Notes: generated by a model from the sequence alone, not told the origin. A stretch of 64,000 nt of DNA from Macrotis lagotis (GCF_037893015.1 NC_133666.1:656048869-656112868), one strand, 5' to 3'; numbered from the stretch's first letter, positions 37,701-52,700 are shown. Program-made: numbers and translations.

Positions 37701-40700
37701 TAAATTTACCCTGGAAATTGTAAAACTGGGTCTCCTTTAAACAGCCATTCCTGTGATAAGTTTTTGCTATAAAAAGTCTGAGTTTCCAAAAATAAAGTTG
37801 GTAGATTTTCACTTCCCAACCTTTTGTGTTTGGGTATGTATTTCTACCTGACTTGACTCTTGGATTCATGTCCAGACCCACACCAGAGCTATTGCAGGTG
37901 ATAGTCTGGGGGAGAGGGGATGAGGGCATGAACTAGGACAGGGAAGTCTATGGTTCAGAAATGACAGAAGTTGAAAGATATACATGAAATTATTCTTCCC
38001 ATGCATAAAGGCACAGCTGTATCTGTACTTTTTTTTTTTTTTTAAACAAGGCAGTAGGGTTAAGTGGCTTGCCAAGGCCACACAGCTAGGTAATTAAGTG
38101 TCTGAGGCCAGATTTGAACTCAGGTACTCTTGACTCCAGGGCTGGTGCTCTATCCACTGCACCACCTAGCCGCCCCAATCTGTACTCTTTTTATTTCTTT
38201 TTTGGTTTTTGCAAGGTAGTGGGGTTACACGACTTGCCCAGGGTCACACAGCTAGGTAATTTTTAAGTGTTTGAGGTCAAATTTGAACTCAGGTCTTCCC
38301 AACTTCAGGGTTTGTGCTCTATCCACTGAGCCACCTAGCTGCCCTTGTATCCATACTCTTAACAGAACAGATGCATTAAGGGGGATTTGCAACTTGCAGA
38401 ATCCTGGCAGGTATGGCCAGGACAAACAGGGGCTTAATATGAATGAAATACATAATGATCGGGTACTTTCTGAGGGGGGAAATAGAGCTGTAGGAGTATA
38501 GAAAGATAAGGAGAATTGGCAGTAAATACTGAAAATTAAAATAGGCCCTGGAAAGATTTAGAGCAATTTTTTTAGGTTTTTTTTTTTTTGCAAGGCAAAT
38601 GGGGTTAAGTGGCTTGCCCAAGGCCACACAGCTAGGTAATTATTAAGTGTCTGAGACCGGATTTGAACCTAGGTACTCCTGACTCCAGGGCCAGTGCTTT
38701 ATCCACTGTGTCACCTAACTGCCCCCTAGAGCAATTTTTCTTAACCCTCCCTGTGTCCAAGAACCTTATGGTGCTGAAGAAGTCTCCAAATTCCTTTTCA
38801 GATGTGGAAATAAAATACATGAGATTACAAGGGAAACCAATTACATTAAAATATAATAATCAAAATGCTAAAAAGAAAAACAAAACTTAAGTTCATGGAT
38901 CCTAGGTCAGGAATCCTTGAACTGGATTAAACTCATGAGTGTGACCTCCCAAAAAATGGAGTTTATTAGGGGAAGTTAAGTTTTCTGGCATGCATCTCTA
39001 CCCTTCTGTGGCAGATGTGAAGAGACCATCAAAGTCATCTCTCTTAGGGAGACAAAATGAGATTAGAAACTGTGCTCAAGACAGGACATGACACGGCATC
39101 TAAGACTTGACTCTAAAGGGATCCCCTGAATCCCTGGAATCTCTTGTATTTCCTCTAACTCAAACAGATAAAAGTCATTTCCACAGCTATGTGACTCTAT
39201 TCCCCAAGCTGGATGATAACTGCAGTACATAAAAACACTTTTTAGGAGATCATCCCCTCTAATGGGATGCTGAGGCTCAAGTCCTGCAACCCCACTCAAG
39301 GAAGAGTTCTTTATACATAGAACACTGAAGGGTGGAGAGGGTGGGGATAAAGAGTGCACAGTTTGAGATGGGGAGAGGCAATGGGGGGCTCAGCACCAGC
39401 CCAGATAACAGAGAAGCAGATTGGAACCACAAAGAACATTGAGATAAGAGAGGTGGCAATGGTGACAGTGTCAGAATTCAGGTGGCTTAACAACTGATTA
39501 CTCCTTAGAAGAGAGCTTTATTTCTTCCTTGATTCTGTGACTAAACAATGATGGAAACTCAAAATGTGACCAGCTTCTCACCTCTATGTTTTGTAGCTGT
39601 ACGGCAATCCGTTCCTTTTCCTTGATGGATCTCTGTTGAGTCTCTGTCAACTGGTGGGACAAGGACACATTCTCAAGTTTAAGGTGCTCAAGAATGCCTG
39701 CCTGGGTCATCTGTCCGACCTTGGAAGAAAAAAAGAGAGAGAATCTTTAGTGCAAAAGTTACTAAATTCACAAATCACAAAGAGACCCTTTCATTGCGGT
39801 TTGAACCATTTCTACCTATTATTCTTATTAGGACATAATCAGCTCTAAGTAATCCAGAACAGAGAGACGCAGACTAAAGACAATCTGAGTGGTTAGCTGT
39901 TTTTGGAAGAATGCATCCCCAAAATATAAGAATGAATCCTGACTTTCTGCTTCTGATTGGTGGGAATTTAATTAGGTGCCCATCTGGCTAAAGATGGCTG
40001 ATTTAGAAGTGATTGTGATGGGAGTATTTTTCTGGAGCTGGGTTTGAATTTTGGTGTTGCCAATTATTAACCCTGTGATATTCACTTAATCTTCAAGATC
40101 TATTTTGGGTTACCTGCAAAATGGAAACCATCCTATCTTCCTTCCAGGGTTGTTGTAAGGATTGAATAAGAATTGCATAACAAATGCTTGGTGTGGTGTA
40201 AAGGGCTTTATGGAGATCAATTATCATTGTTCTTGAGAGATGGATTGATGGAAACCTGGAGGGCAATTATAGGAACTTGTCTCAGGACCTTGTTCTATCT
40301 CACATTTTATCCAGCGGCATGTTTAGAAAACTCTGTAGATGATACAAAGCTAAGAGGGAGCAGTATTCTATTCAATGAAAGAATCCAATCTGATTAGAAT
40401 CAACTATTAATAGGCATTGGACTGGTGATTTCATCAGAAAGAGAAGCTCCTTCTCCTGATGTAGGTTAGTACCTTCTTAGAGACTAAAATAATCAAATGA
40501 AATTAAAAAAAGGATAAATATAAAGTTTCATATTTAATATAAAAAATTAAGAACAGGATGGAAATAAGACTTATTCCATCAACAATCTAATGGGGTGACC
40601 CCAAACTTAAATGTTCCAAAGGCTTCAGGGCTGTGAGCATTAAGAGCTCCAGGATACTTTGCAGTAGTAGTGTTGTGTCCAGTTTTAGAGGTAACATCCC

Positions 40701-43700
40701 ATACAAATCAGAGTGCCTCAGAAGGTGGCAATCAGGATGGTCAAGAGTCTGGAAAGCATGTCAGAAAAGAGAAAGAACTGGTGGGGAGCCTTGGAAGGAG
40801 ACACAATTGCTGCCTTCATGTATTTCAAGACCTGCTCTAGAAAAGCCTCCAAAAGGTAGAGCTAAGACTAATGAGTAGAAGTCATTGGAAGTTTGATTTC
40901 AGGTCAATCAAGGAGTTAATAACAGAACTATCAAAATTGCAATAGACTTGTTTGTTAAATGCTAACACGCAACACAAATACATAGAAATGTAACTATATC
41001 CAGTCATCTACATGCTATGTTTTACAACGTACCCTCCACGTCTGTTACCTTGTATGGTGCTAACAACAATTATGAGGCAGATGCAACTCTAGAAGTTAAA
41101 ATCACCTCTTTGGGAAGGGGTAGCGGTCTTCTCACCTACCATGCCATATGGCCTCCTGGTTGTGACTAGTTCACCTGAAGTGTTCAAGCTCAAGCAGGGG
41201 CTAGATGATAAATGTGTAGGAGCTCTTCTTCATGGTGTGGGGAACTGTAAAAGTAATAACTTCCAAGGTGTCTTTCAACTATTTTTAAGACTAAGTCTCT
41301 CTGGCCCAGGTAGCCAGGGCAGGGTGGCTCCACTGCTAATTGACAGGCTCCATTTCTGACCTGAACTAGTTTACCCCTTGCTAGCAGCCTACCAGTTCCC
41401 TGGCTCCCAGGGATTCCCCAACTTATGCTGTATTTAGTGCAGATGCCCAACCACAACTCAGAACCCCCAGACCCAAGCAATGCCCTGGCTGGAGCCTCTC
41501 TCACAACAGGGATGCTAGGTGTGTGATCAGATCCCTTCGTCAATATTGAAAAACTCTTAACTCTACGGTCCTGTTATGGATTCTAGTTTGAGAATGACTC
41601 TTGGGAGTCCCAACAGTGGATCGAAAATGATAAAGTACAAAAAAAATCTGAGTCCTATAAAAGCACTACAGAAAGCAGGCTTGTCATGATTCTTCCTACT
41701 ATAGTGCTATGACCACAAAGGGACTCTGCTTACTGACCTAGCTGAGCAAAGAACTAAGCCTTCGAGACCAAAAAATACATTTTATATGTGAATAAAAAGA
41801 CTAATTGTCTGCAAACCACAGTTGGGAAGAATAGTAAAGAAACTCAGGAATTACAGTTTAAATCATTCCCTGGCAGAAATTTATTAGTATTGGAAAGTAT
41901 AAATTGTTTGGTTTACTAATAGATCTAAGTTAGAAAAAACAAAACAAAACAAAAAAAACCAATAAAAATTAAAACCCCAAAATAAAAACACAACCTACTT
42001 GGGGAAAGTGTGCTTCAGAATTGATCACAGATTTGTTGATACTTACTCCATGTAATGTAACTGAAGACTCATGATTGTGAACGTGCAATAAGGTACTTGG
42101 TGCAAATACAAAACTCAACAAGGTTCTTGAATCAGAGCTACTACTTCACACTTCTTAGATTGGTCAATATGACTAAAAATAAAAATGATCAATGTTGGGA
42201 AAACGGGAGAAAAAATTCATTGTTTGGTGGAATTGTGAACTGATTCAGTCTTTCTGGAGAATAATTTGGAACTACACTCAAAGGGCACTTACACTACTAA
42301 GTCTGTATCCCAAAGAGATCACAAAAAAGGGTGAAGAATATACATGTGCAAAAATATTTATAGCAGTTCTTTTTGTAGTGGTAAAGAATGGGAAATTGAG
42401 GGGATGTCCATCAATTGGGGAATGATCGAACAATTGTGCTATAGGGATGTGATGGAACACCATTGTTCTATGAGAATTCATGAGGGAAAGGACTTTAGAA
42501 ATGCCTGAAAAGACTTGCATGAATCAATGCTGAGTGAAATGAGCAGAAGTAGAAGAACACTGTTCACACTGACAGCAAAACTGGAAGATGGTCAGCTATG
42601 ATGAACTTATTCATTTTAGCAGCACAATAATCAAAACCAATTTTAAGGACTTGTGATGAAAATGCCATCCACATCCAGAGAAGGAACTATGGTGTTTAAA
42701 TACAGACCAAAGCTTACTAAATTTCAATTTTAAAAAGCTGTCTTATGTATATTTTCCCCTGTTTCTATTTAATTCTTCTTTCACAACATGATTAAAATGT
42801 ACATGTACAACCTATATTAGATTGAAGGGGGGAGAAAAAATGTAAGACTCAAAACCTTGCCAAAAAAAAAAAATCATTGTTGAAAACTAACATTGTATGT
42901 AGTTGGAAAAATAAATGAATACAATATAAAAAAAAATTATAGTTTTAAAAAAAGTAAAAAACAAAACAAGTAATGATTCAGAGCCATCAGTGCTGGTGCA
43001 TGTGTGTGCTGGATAGTTGGTGGAAAGGCCTACCTGGATGTGGGCCATCTCGCTCTGCAGCCTGACCCGGGCCTCCTGGGCCAGAGCCAGTTGCTGCTGG
43101 TACCATTGCCGGACCTTCTGCAGGGATGTGATCTCGGTTTGGGAGGCCTGGAGCCTGCTTGTCAGTGTGCTGCGCTCTAGTTGGACTTGCTGGAGTTGGT
43201 TCTGTAAGGCCGTCATTTGCTGCCGAAGGTCATGCACTAGAATCAAGCCAATGCCAAGGTCAACATCAGCTTTCTCCCTTGAAATGTCAGAATTCTAATA
43301 ACATCTTCCTACTCAACAGAAACATATGCCCAAATGTGGGCAAGACAGCATCTATCTGAACAGGCCCATAACAACCCTTGATCACCAGCAAACCTTAGTT
43401 TGGGCTGGTGTTTGCTACAACTGAAGGCCATGCATGGCTCCTGCCCAGGCTTGGGAAGGAGCCTTTGTGCATGTCCATGTGCCTGGGTCCCCACAGGAGG
43501 GCCACATACTAGACTGAGGCCTGGTTAGAATGCCTTCCTCATATTCTAAGATTCCCCAAAACGGGAAATGAGATAATGCATTAGAAAATGCTGCTGAGCA
43601 GGCTCTAACCAGGAGCCTCCGAGGTAGCCTGGTAGATGACTGCTGCTGGCCTGGGGGGGGGGGGGGGGGGGGTCAGGAAGAGCCAGGCTCTAATTCTGCC

Positions 43701-46700
43701 TCTGACTCTTAACTTATGTGTGGCTTTGCAGTCTCAGGGTCCAACCCACAGTAAACGCTTCATGAATTCCTGATGATTAAATAACTAAAAAAGCCATCAA
43801 ATGCTGAAGGCTACCTGTGTTGTCCTTGCTGAGGATGTTTTTTTGCATGTCCTCCACCTTTCCCATGAGTCTCTGGTACTGTTCCTCGGCCACTTGCAGA
43901 TCGTTGTTGGAGGATGCTAGGCTGGCATTCTTTGCCTCCAGGGTGTTCTGTAGGTCAGTCATCGCCCGTTCCAGGTCCCAGCAGGACTGCTTCAGGGTGT
44001 CCACTTCAGAACTCAGTGAGTCCTGCTTCTGCTGGCTGCTTCGGCTCTGCTCCACTTGGGCCTGGAGCTTGGTGTCCAAGGCTGCAAGCTGGGCTTGCAG
44101 CTCGGTCTTCTCTTTAAGGGCCTGAAACATTTCCCAAATAATAAAATATTACCATTTTAGAAAACAACAGTGGCTTCTTATGAACAGGACATCTAAATCA
44201 AGGCTTGTCTCCAGGAAGGTACTGTGAACCAGGTAAATCATGTCGTACTGCCCCAAGAGCCTGCTAAGAGATGAGAGTGAACTGTGGAGGAAACAGCCCT
44301 TTCAACTTTTATCCTTGGATGACTTGCCCGTGCTGGGCCTGGGGAGAATGATGCAAAGGGACAACACAAGTTCATAATATTCTCAGAGGTGGAAGGCAGG
44401 CAGGCCTTGCAGGCTGTCTGGTGCAGCCCCCTCCCTCCAAGCCTTCTGCCTTGAAACAAGAGGAACCCATGTACTCCTAGAGCAGCTCACTCCACAGTAC
44501 AGGAGAAAAGAGCCCAAGGAGTTGCACTGATGCAGTTCACCACTCCTCCTGGACCAAAGAGGCACTGCATTCACATTTCCCCCCCACAAAAATATTCAGT
44601 AGGAATCAACTATCTCGGTACAAGAGTCTTGCTCCTCTAAATAAATCTGTACTTGCTGCATCCCCATAAAAGGCCTTAACTCCTTGAGGGATGAGATTTT
44701 CGGGGGGGGGGGGGGGGAGAAGAAGCTGGGAGGCTCTTTGTATCCCCAGGTCCCTCTGGCAAATGCTTAATGTCTTGAAGCGATTTTGTTTTCAGACCCC
44801 ATTCAGCCCCCTTGGCATGTTAGCTCCTTTCAGCTAGTGAGGTAGTTAAGTCAGCGACAAATCCTTCTGATAAGCTTCGGCTGAATTGGAAATGTAACAT
44901 GGGCAGACTAAAGGTGGATGGTTACCTGGCTAGCCTCTAAAGACAAGGCCTCCAGCTGCCCTTCAAGTCTCATCTTTTCTTTAAGGACTTGCAGCACTTC
45001 ATCGTGAGTCCCGGCAATAGAGCTCTCCATGGAAATGCTGAAAGGCAAGGACATGCTTTCAGAGGGAGGCCGGCCAGTAAGTATCAACATTATCACACAA
45101 CACAGCTCTGCGCCACAGACTCAGTTTAGAGAAGGCAGGGTCCTTGGCCCCAGGAGCACCATCAACAACTAGGAAACAAAACAGCACTTCAGTCCAGGCA
45201 CCCTGGAGTGGGACTGGAGGAACACAAAGAGAGGTGGCTCTATAGTCTAGAGGACTTCTTAGAGGAGGGGCTGGGCCTGAAAGCAGGGGCAGGAGACTGC
45301 TCGGCAGACTTAGAGGCAGCCACGAGAAGTTTGGGGCTGGTGCCCCAATCAGTGCCCAGGTAAATAGACATGGCCTGGGGCAGCAGAGGACAGGGGTCTG
45401 CTGAAAGTTGCTGCAATTCTCTAGGGGGCTGGTGGGGAGGGCCTCAGGGGAGGGGAGGAAGATGGAGGCTGCTGGAGGTAGCAGAGGGCTGGGCTGGTGT
45501 CTCATGAACTACTCTGAGGTCACCCATCAGATGCTGGCAGAGCTGCACTGACTCTGCCTCTGCCCCTTCAGTGGGTTGGTCACCCTTACAGAAATGGGAT
45601 GGCACCTAAAGGTAAATGTGTATTTAAAGAAATAATCATATCTAAAGATAATTGCATTTATATGGATAGAACATGTGTTTTCTCTCTCTCCACAAAGGAT
45701 TATAAGGAAATAAGAAGAGGCACAGTGATGACTCCTGGAGGAAACCTCTACCAAATCCACTATCACATGGGGAAGAGTCTGAAGATCAGAGAAACAAATC
45801 AAATGACACAGGAGGGAGTTTCTCCCTGGCTTGGCTGCTCCCCTGAGCCTGTCATACCCTAGTAGATAGAACATAACATCTCTAAGAATAATCTACTACT
45901 GCCAAGCCAATGACTCCTGTTTAAGCTATGTATATATATGTCCCTACTTGAAAATGAAATTCTGGTGGGTGGCTAGATGGCACAGTGGATAGAGCAGCAG
46001 CCCTGGAGTCAGGAGTACCTGAGTTCAAATCCGGCCTCAGACACTTAATAATTACCTGTGTGGCTTTGGGTATGTCACTTAACCCCTTTTGCCTCACAAA
46101 ATGAATGAATGAATGAATAAATAAATGAAATTCTGATCGAGCCTCCCCAGCTGCTGCAAAGCCCCACTTGGTCCTGTCCTGGGGGAGGAGAGCCATTGGA
46201 GGCCCAGTGCTGTGACTGACCCGTGGGGGGGGCCCAGACAAGCTATCATTGCACTCTCTGGCCCGGGTCTCCTCATCTTCCACATGAAGAAGCTGGACAA
46301 ACTTGCTGTGGTCCCGTCCTGGTTGTGGACAGCTTACATCTACCATCCTAATCCAAGAAACCTCCACACGTGCAGAATGTGCCAAGGACCAGCTCCAATT
46401 AGAGTTCTGGCCCTGTGTCAATCTCCCCAGTTCTTAGTCTTACTTTTCTAATTTGTAAAATGGAAATCTATCATGACTCTTAGCTCCACAGGTTCCAGGA
46501 GGGAAAGTGCTTCCTCAATATTAGATTCTTTCCCCCAGGCTCTGAAAGGCTGACAATAGAAATGTGGGCTACTAGGGGTGTTGAGAGAAATACAGAGAAA
46601 ACTAAGAGAGAAGCCTTGCCTTGCCCTGCCAGTCTAATAGGGGACAGAAGATAGGTTTAAATGTTTTAAAAACATGGACTAAGGTTTGTTTGAGAAATGG

Positions 46701-49700
46701 CAAGTTGTCGAGTTAAAGATAGAAAAAGCATTATTTGAGGCCAAGACAGTGAGGCCGTGAACATCCAGTCAGGGAATCTGAACTTGATCCCAAGAGCCAG
46801 TACTAGGTGCTGAGCCAAAGGTGATGCAGGGGCCCAATGAGCTGAGGTGCTGGGATGGCACAAACCAGGGGAGATCTACTACTTCAGAAGACCCAGTTCA
46901 AATCCTACCTCTGCTTACAACCTGTGGGACCCTGCCCAAATGATGCCCCTCCCTGTACCCCCCCCCCCGTAAAATCTGAGGATTGGACTAGATCATCTCT
47001 AATGTTTAAGATCCAGATCCTGTGATCTTTTTAGGAAAATGCTTTTCCATTTCTTTTGAAAAAGTGACAAAGCAGTGAGTCAAGTCATCCTTTGGGTGGT
47101 GAGGAGCCTTCACTCGGCTTTGTCCCCTGGGTTCTGGCTCAGGGGCTGGCCCAATTCCACCAGAGTGAGCAGAGCCTCCAGGGACCTAGGTCTTACCTGC
47201 TGGAAATGCTGTCTCTGCGACTTTGTGCCTCCCCATTGACATCGGGTTCAGGCTGGTGATGCTCAGCTGCCGCGGCCTGCAGGACATCTCGGATAGAAGG
47301 AAACTGCCCCATTGAATCAGGACTCATCTCCTGGCCATCGACCAGGTAGGAAGTTGCCTGCCTGCCCACCATGCCCAACACTCCGTACGTTCCTCTGCCA
47401 GAGACACTGCTGTAAGATGAGCTATCACTATCATTGCCATCCAGCTTCAGGCCTACTTCGCTACCATCGAGTTCGGAGACACTGTCTCCTGCCACTGAAG
47501 AAGTCTCCAGGCGATCATCCGCTTCAGGGGTCAGGCTGATTTCAGATACCACTGATGTCAAGCTGCTTCGGTTCTGATGCAGGGAGGCCCTGGCTGAATC
47601 AGGGGTCAGAAAGGTTCCACTGGAAATTCCAGAGTCAGAATCTTCAGTTCTGTAATCTGCCAGAGAGCGGATTTTGCTTGATTTGGAACTTTTTTTCTCC
47701 TTTGAATGTGCTGGAAGTCCTAAACTGCCTACTTTCGGTCCCCGAGGGACACTGGTTCGGAGGAAGGAATATTCTTTTGTCATGGCCACCGGGCTGGCTC
47801 TTGGTAAGGTTTCTGGGTTAAACATGAGCTCAGGATCCAGTGTGCTGGTAGGTCGGTTTTTAGATGCAGGCTGATTAGACTAAAGAAAAGGACAAAAACA
47901 AACAGTATGTTTAAAATGAAAAGCCATTTTTCTTCCTGCTCCCTTCCTCTTGGAGTGACTTTGCCTGTGTATGTGAGATGGGAAGGGGAGAGGTCCTCAT
48001 CCACCCTCACAGAGCACAGCTCATCACTGTCCCAAACACCACCTGACCTCCTTCTGAAGCTACTGCAGCTGCAAACAGTGTACCACCTGTAGCCAGCCAA
48101 GGTCTTAGAAGGAGGACAATAAAGGGGACAAGGGGAAGGGACTCTCAGTACCGGAAAAAGGTCACAGGGTGAGGTCAGCAGCTTGCCAGCCCTCTGAACC
48201 TGATTCCTAGACAAAAGATATTCAGCAAAAGCAAGAAGAATGTTTCTGAGGACCTGGAAAGGGAAGAGGGACTCACTGAGAGTCAGGAGGTGAGACCCCT
48301 AGATCTTACATCCTTTCATGATAGCCTTGGGGGGGGGGGGTGTCAGATGGGAGGACAAGGTGATGGAGGAAGATCCAGCTAAATGACCAGGACCCAAAGA
48401 TGAGTCATTAGGGAGTTGGTGTCAACTTGGAAGGTGGTCTTTAGAATCTGTCCCTGTCCCTGTATTATTTCAGTTTTATCAATGACCTGGCATCTATTAT
48501 ATTAACAGAGAATACACTGGATCAAATCTAAAGATGACATGAAACTGGGGAGCAACAGAAGAGATGGAAGAACTAGGATCTAAAAAGATCTTAACAGACT
48601 GAGAGAATGGAACATCAATGAGATGAAAGAGAACTGAGATAAAAGTCCTCTATTTAGGGCCAAACAATCAACACGTGAGCACAAGCCAGGAAAGGAGCAG
48701 CAAGACACAGTTTATGTGAAAAACATAAGCTCTTCAGAGAGCTTAGTGTGTAGCCTAAAGCCTGGGACCTGGGGTTGTGCCAATGGATTGGGTGCCCAGG
48801 CTGAAGGACACTGTCCTCAGTCATGGGCTGTGCCACATGATTTGTAAGGCCCCTCCCTGCTCAGAGACTCTCTAATTCCAGCAAGCAGCTGGCCAGCCCT
48901 TCAAGGCTCTAGCTCATTTCAATCACACTTTGCATTAGCTGACAACATTCTTACTCTCTCCTGATGTCTTTTCACTCGATACTGTTTGAGCTGTTCTTCT
49001 AGTCGTCTTCGAGCTTGAAGTCGAATCTGCTCTTCTTTTTCCAAGGGAAGTGAAGATTCAGTTGAACCTAGAGTACATCAAAATCTCTTTAAATCATAAA
49101 TACAGCACCTATAAAATTCAGAGAACAAAAGCCAGAGAGAGTAGATTTATTCCTCCGCTTTGCAGAGTGACATTGGCCACAAGACAGCAGGCATCATATG
49201 AAGGACAGCACAAAGCATGGGACAGATGAGGGTCTGCGGCCATCCCAGGGAGCACGTTAATGACTGCATTCAAGTAGCAATATAGCAATGATGATGAGGT
49301 GACCAAGACGCCATTCACAATAATAATAATGATAATAACAACAACAATGAAAAAACTAAATAAAGCTCAAAGTCCATGGTTTCTATCTGCAATCTCTTTC
49401 TGGACATTCTCTGACCCATAAAAGAATCTTAAAGGAGTTATCAGCACCTCATCATCTTTGCTTCAGGATCACTGCTTACAGACTCCCAGTAGCTAACACA
49501 AGAAGAATGCATGGAGGCACCACAGCATTCTATTGCAAAAAACTGATCTCTTATGGTTGAACTTTTATATGTGAGAAATATTATTTGACACCTGATTTAC
49601 TTGAATCCCTGTAAGGATAAGTTGTTTATGAGATGATTTGTGTGGTGTTCAGTCAGCATTTATAAATCTTTGTACAAATTGGACACAATATTTCAGTAAC

Positions 49701-52700
49701 TGGACTACAAACTGACCACCACATTAGAGTCAGATGCAGAGAATAGCAAAGGCAGCACCTGCCTATAAGAGAAGGCCTAGAGGACCAATTTTGTGGTTCT
49801 CTTAATGGCCTGTGAGTAATCCTGGGAATATAGTCATGAAAAATTCTATGACGGCACGAGGGGAAAACAATTCTCTAACAGCATGAGTCTGTAGAGACAA
49901 CAGTCTTCATATAAACATACAGGTTTTTTGTTGTTGTGAGACATGGACATGATGTTGTAGACGTGCAAGGTTATTTTATTGTCTCAATCAACTTGTGACT
50001 TTTCCTCTCATTTTTGTGAATTATAGTAGAGCCCCTCACCCCCACCCCCAGTAGGAAGAGGACAAACCCTGTTAAAGAAGTGATACTGGAACAAAATGAC
50101 ATTTTAAAGAAATGGCGGATGCTCTTTCCAAACACTTTGAGTGGTTTGTTCTTGTTGTTAAAAGACAGCAAGAGTGGGCCTAGGGACGACACTTTATGGC
50201 CACTGTCCAAGGGATTAGCCTTGTTAAGTACAGAGAGGCTTGCTATCTGCCCCAGCAACACAAAGACTATTCTAAGATATGCAAGACCTTTGATCTGGGC
50301 TGTTGGAAGAAGTATTCCTCTTAACCAAAGCACTGATCTTTGAAATACTGAATACTAGTGAAGATTTAAATCAATCCCCAATATCCAAGGAACTTTTAGA
50401 ATTCATCTGTCAGCTTTGTTAGGCTAGACAGGATCTATGACAGGTGAGTTCAGTGGCATACTTCTACAGGAGTCAGCCTAGCTCCAGTCAATGCTTCCTG
50501 CACAAAAAGCAAGCCCAAAGAATAGTTTCCTAATAATTCTGCGGTGAGACAAAAACCATAGTGCTTGCATGAACAGAAAATGATTCCTTTAGTTGGGAAG
50601 TGAAGGCAGTACAGTCCATATCACATATATCGAATGATGTTTTTTAAAAAATCTTCTATAGTCAGGCCAATGTGGTAAATAAAAAAACTCCACATAGTCA
50701 ACAATAAACAAGCATTTTACAAATGTGATCTTAGAAAAGCAATTAAAATAGGATTAAAAAAAAGAGACTGTTATTCCCCCACCCATCCACCCCAGGTACC
50801 TCAATGAAAGTTAAAATGCTTTCTCAGGTAGCATGTGAAGTCTTTTAAAAGAGTGCAAGCTTTATGCAGCAGAGGAGAGAAGGGTCACCACAGTAAACAG
50901 ATGCTTACACAAATGAGTTTCTTGCATAGGAAGACTGAGTTTGAGAGACTGCAAAGCTTCTTTTCTAAGAACTACGCCCTCAGCACTAGATCCCTGAGAC
51001 TTCCTTAGGTTGTCATGGAAACCAGCCACACCTGGAGATGGATCAGGACCAAATGGTCGGGTGATGGGTCCATTCTGACAGACATCCCCTTTGCTGGGCA
51101 CTTCCATGTTTCCTCCTTCAAATGACACTTGGTGAACATTAATACTGGCACCTGGAAAAAAAAAAGCACTTTTGGGATACTCTAGTATTTTCATGAGGAA
51201 ATTCTCTTGCCTCCACCCATTTTTTAATCACATTCAACTTAAAAGTTAGCAGGAACTGATTCAAAGTTGAAGGGACACAAGCAGGCTCACATCTTGCTAA
51301 TTGCTTTTTAAAAAGAGTTCTGTTTATTTAAGTAAATTAAGTCTATTAGAAATACTACTAAATTTTCTTTGCTTTATACTAGCAAATGGAAATATAGAAT
51401 CCAGCAGCTAAAAGCAGACAGTGACAACCTCTATGTTTGGTGCCTAAGGACAGGTCTCAGAGCTCGGACTTGGAAGATTTACTCCCATAAGACTAACCCT
51501 GGATCATTTGACTTTTGATTCACAGTGAGTCTTGAAGGTCAGCCCCAGACTGAAAGCAAGATTGTGAGCTGTGCCATTAAAGGGTTAACCCAAATCAACT
51601 AAATCATCAATCTCTGAAGCACTGAAAACATAACTACCATCATACAGTCTATCAGTCTTTAATCAGGTACAGGGCATGTCAAATGAGTTCCTATTCTTTT
51701 CTTTTTTTGGCAAGGCAGTGGGGTTTAGTGATTTGCTCAAGGCTACACAGCTAGGCAATTTTTAAATGTCTGAGGCTGCATTTGAACTCAGGTCCTCCTG
51801 ACTCCAGGGCTGATACTCTATCCACTGCACCACCTAACAGCCCCCTATGAGTTCCTATTCTTGTTGAAATGCTTATTAACCTCCCCCCTCCAAATGTCAT
51901 CAAGCAAACCAAACCAATCCATTCAATTCATCTTTTTTTTTTTTTTAAAGATTTTTCAGGGCAATGGGGTTAAGTGGCTTGCCCAAGGCCACACAGCTAG
52001 GTAATTATTAAGCGTCTGAGACCGGATTTGAGCCCAGGTACTCCTCACTCCAAGGCCGGTGCTTTATCCACTACACCACCTAGCTGCCCCCCCACCCCAA
52101 TTCACTTTTAAAGCACAAGTTTTATCCCATTTTAGCAAAGACTATTTATGATCCACAAAATATTGGCAAAAATGAGATTAGACCAAGAGATTTGTCAACC
52201 AACCTTCTAAATTAACAATCATGGATACATATACCAAATTAATTCATCAGAAATTTGGAGTTGGAAAACATGTTGGAAGGTTTGTCTGGCCAGTTAATAC
52301 AGACAGACAGAGACATACAGACAACAGACTATTTTCCTCAAACAACTTATAGACTATTTTTATACCCAATAACTATGGGACATATAAGAATATATTTAAA
52401 GTATCACTTCTTCAATGGTTGGTTTTGACTCTGAAATAAAAATTTGTGTTTTAGATATACTGACATGTGCAAAGTGATTGAGAAATTTTTAAAAATTTAT
52501 GCATTCACGAGAAAATCTTAGCCAAGTGAGGCTAAGATCTCATTATAAAAATGTACACAGGCAAGCATTCCTGTGCCCCTATGTTAAGGTGAGTCTGTGG
52601 TGTCAAAATTAGAGGAGGACTTATAAGTTTATATTAAGTGAATTTCACTTCATTTAAAAATAAACTTCTGCATAAATCAAAGTCATCCTTTTAAAAGTCA

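Noticed and set aside
45059-45505. 148-codon Pro/Leu/Ser-rich frame
   Set aside because: Intronic GC-rich sequence next to coding exon 5, no conserved motif.
47780-48214. 144-codon minus-strand frame upstream of coding exon 4
   Set aside because: It runs across the exon 4 acceptor in another frame and into intron sequence; no similarity.
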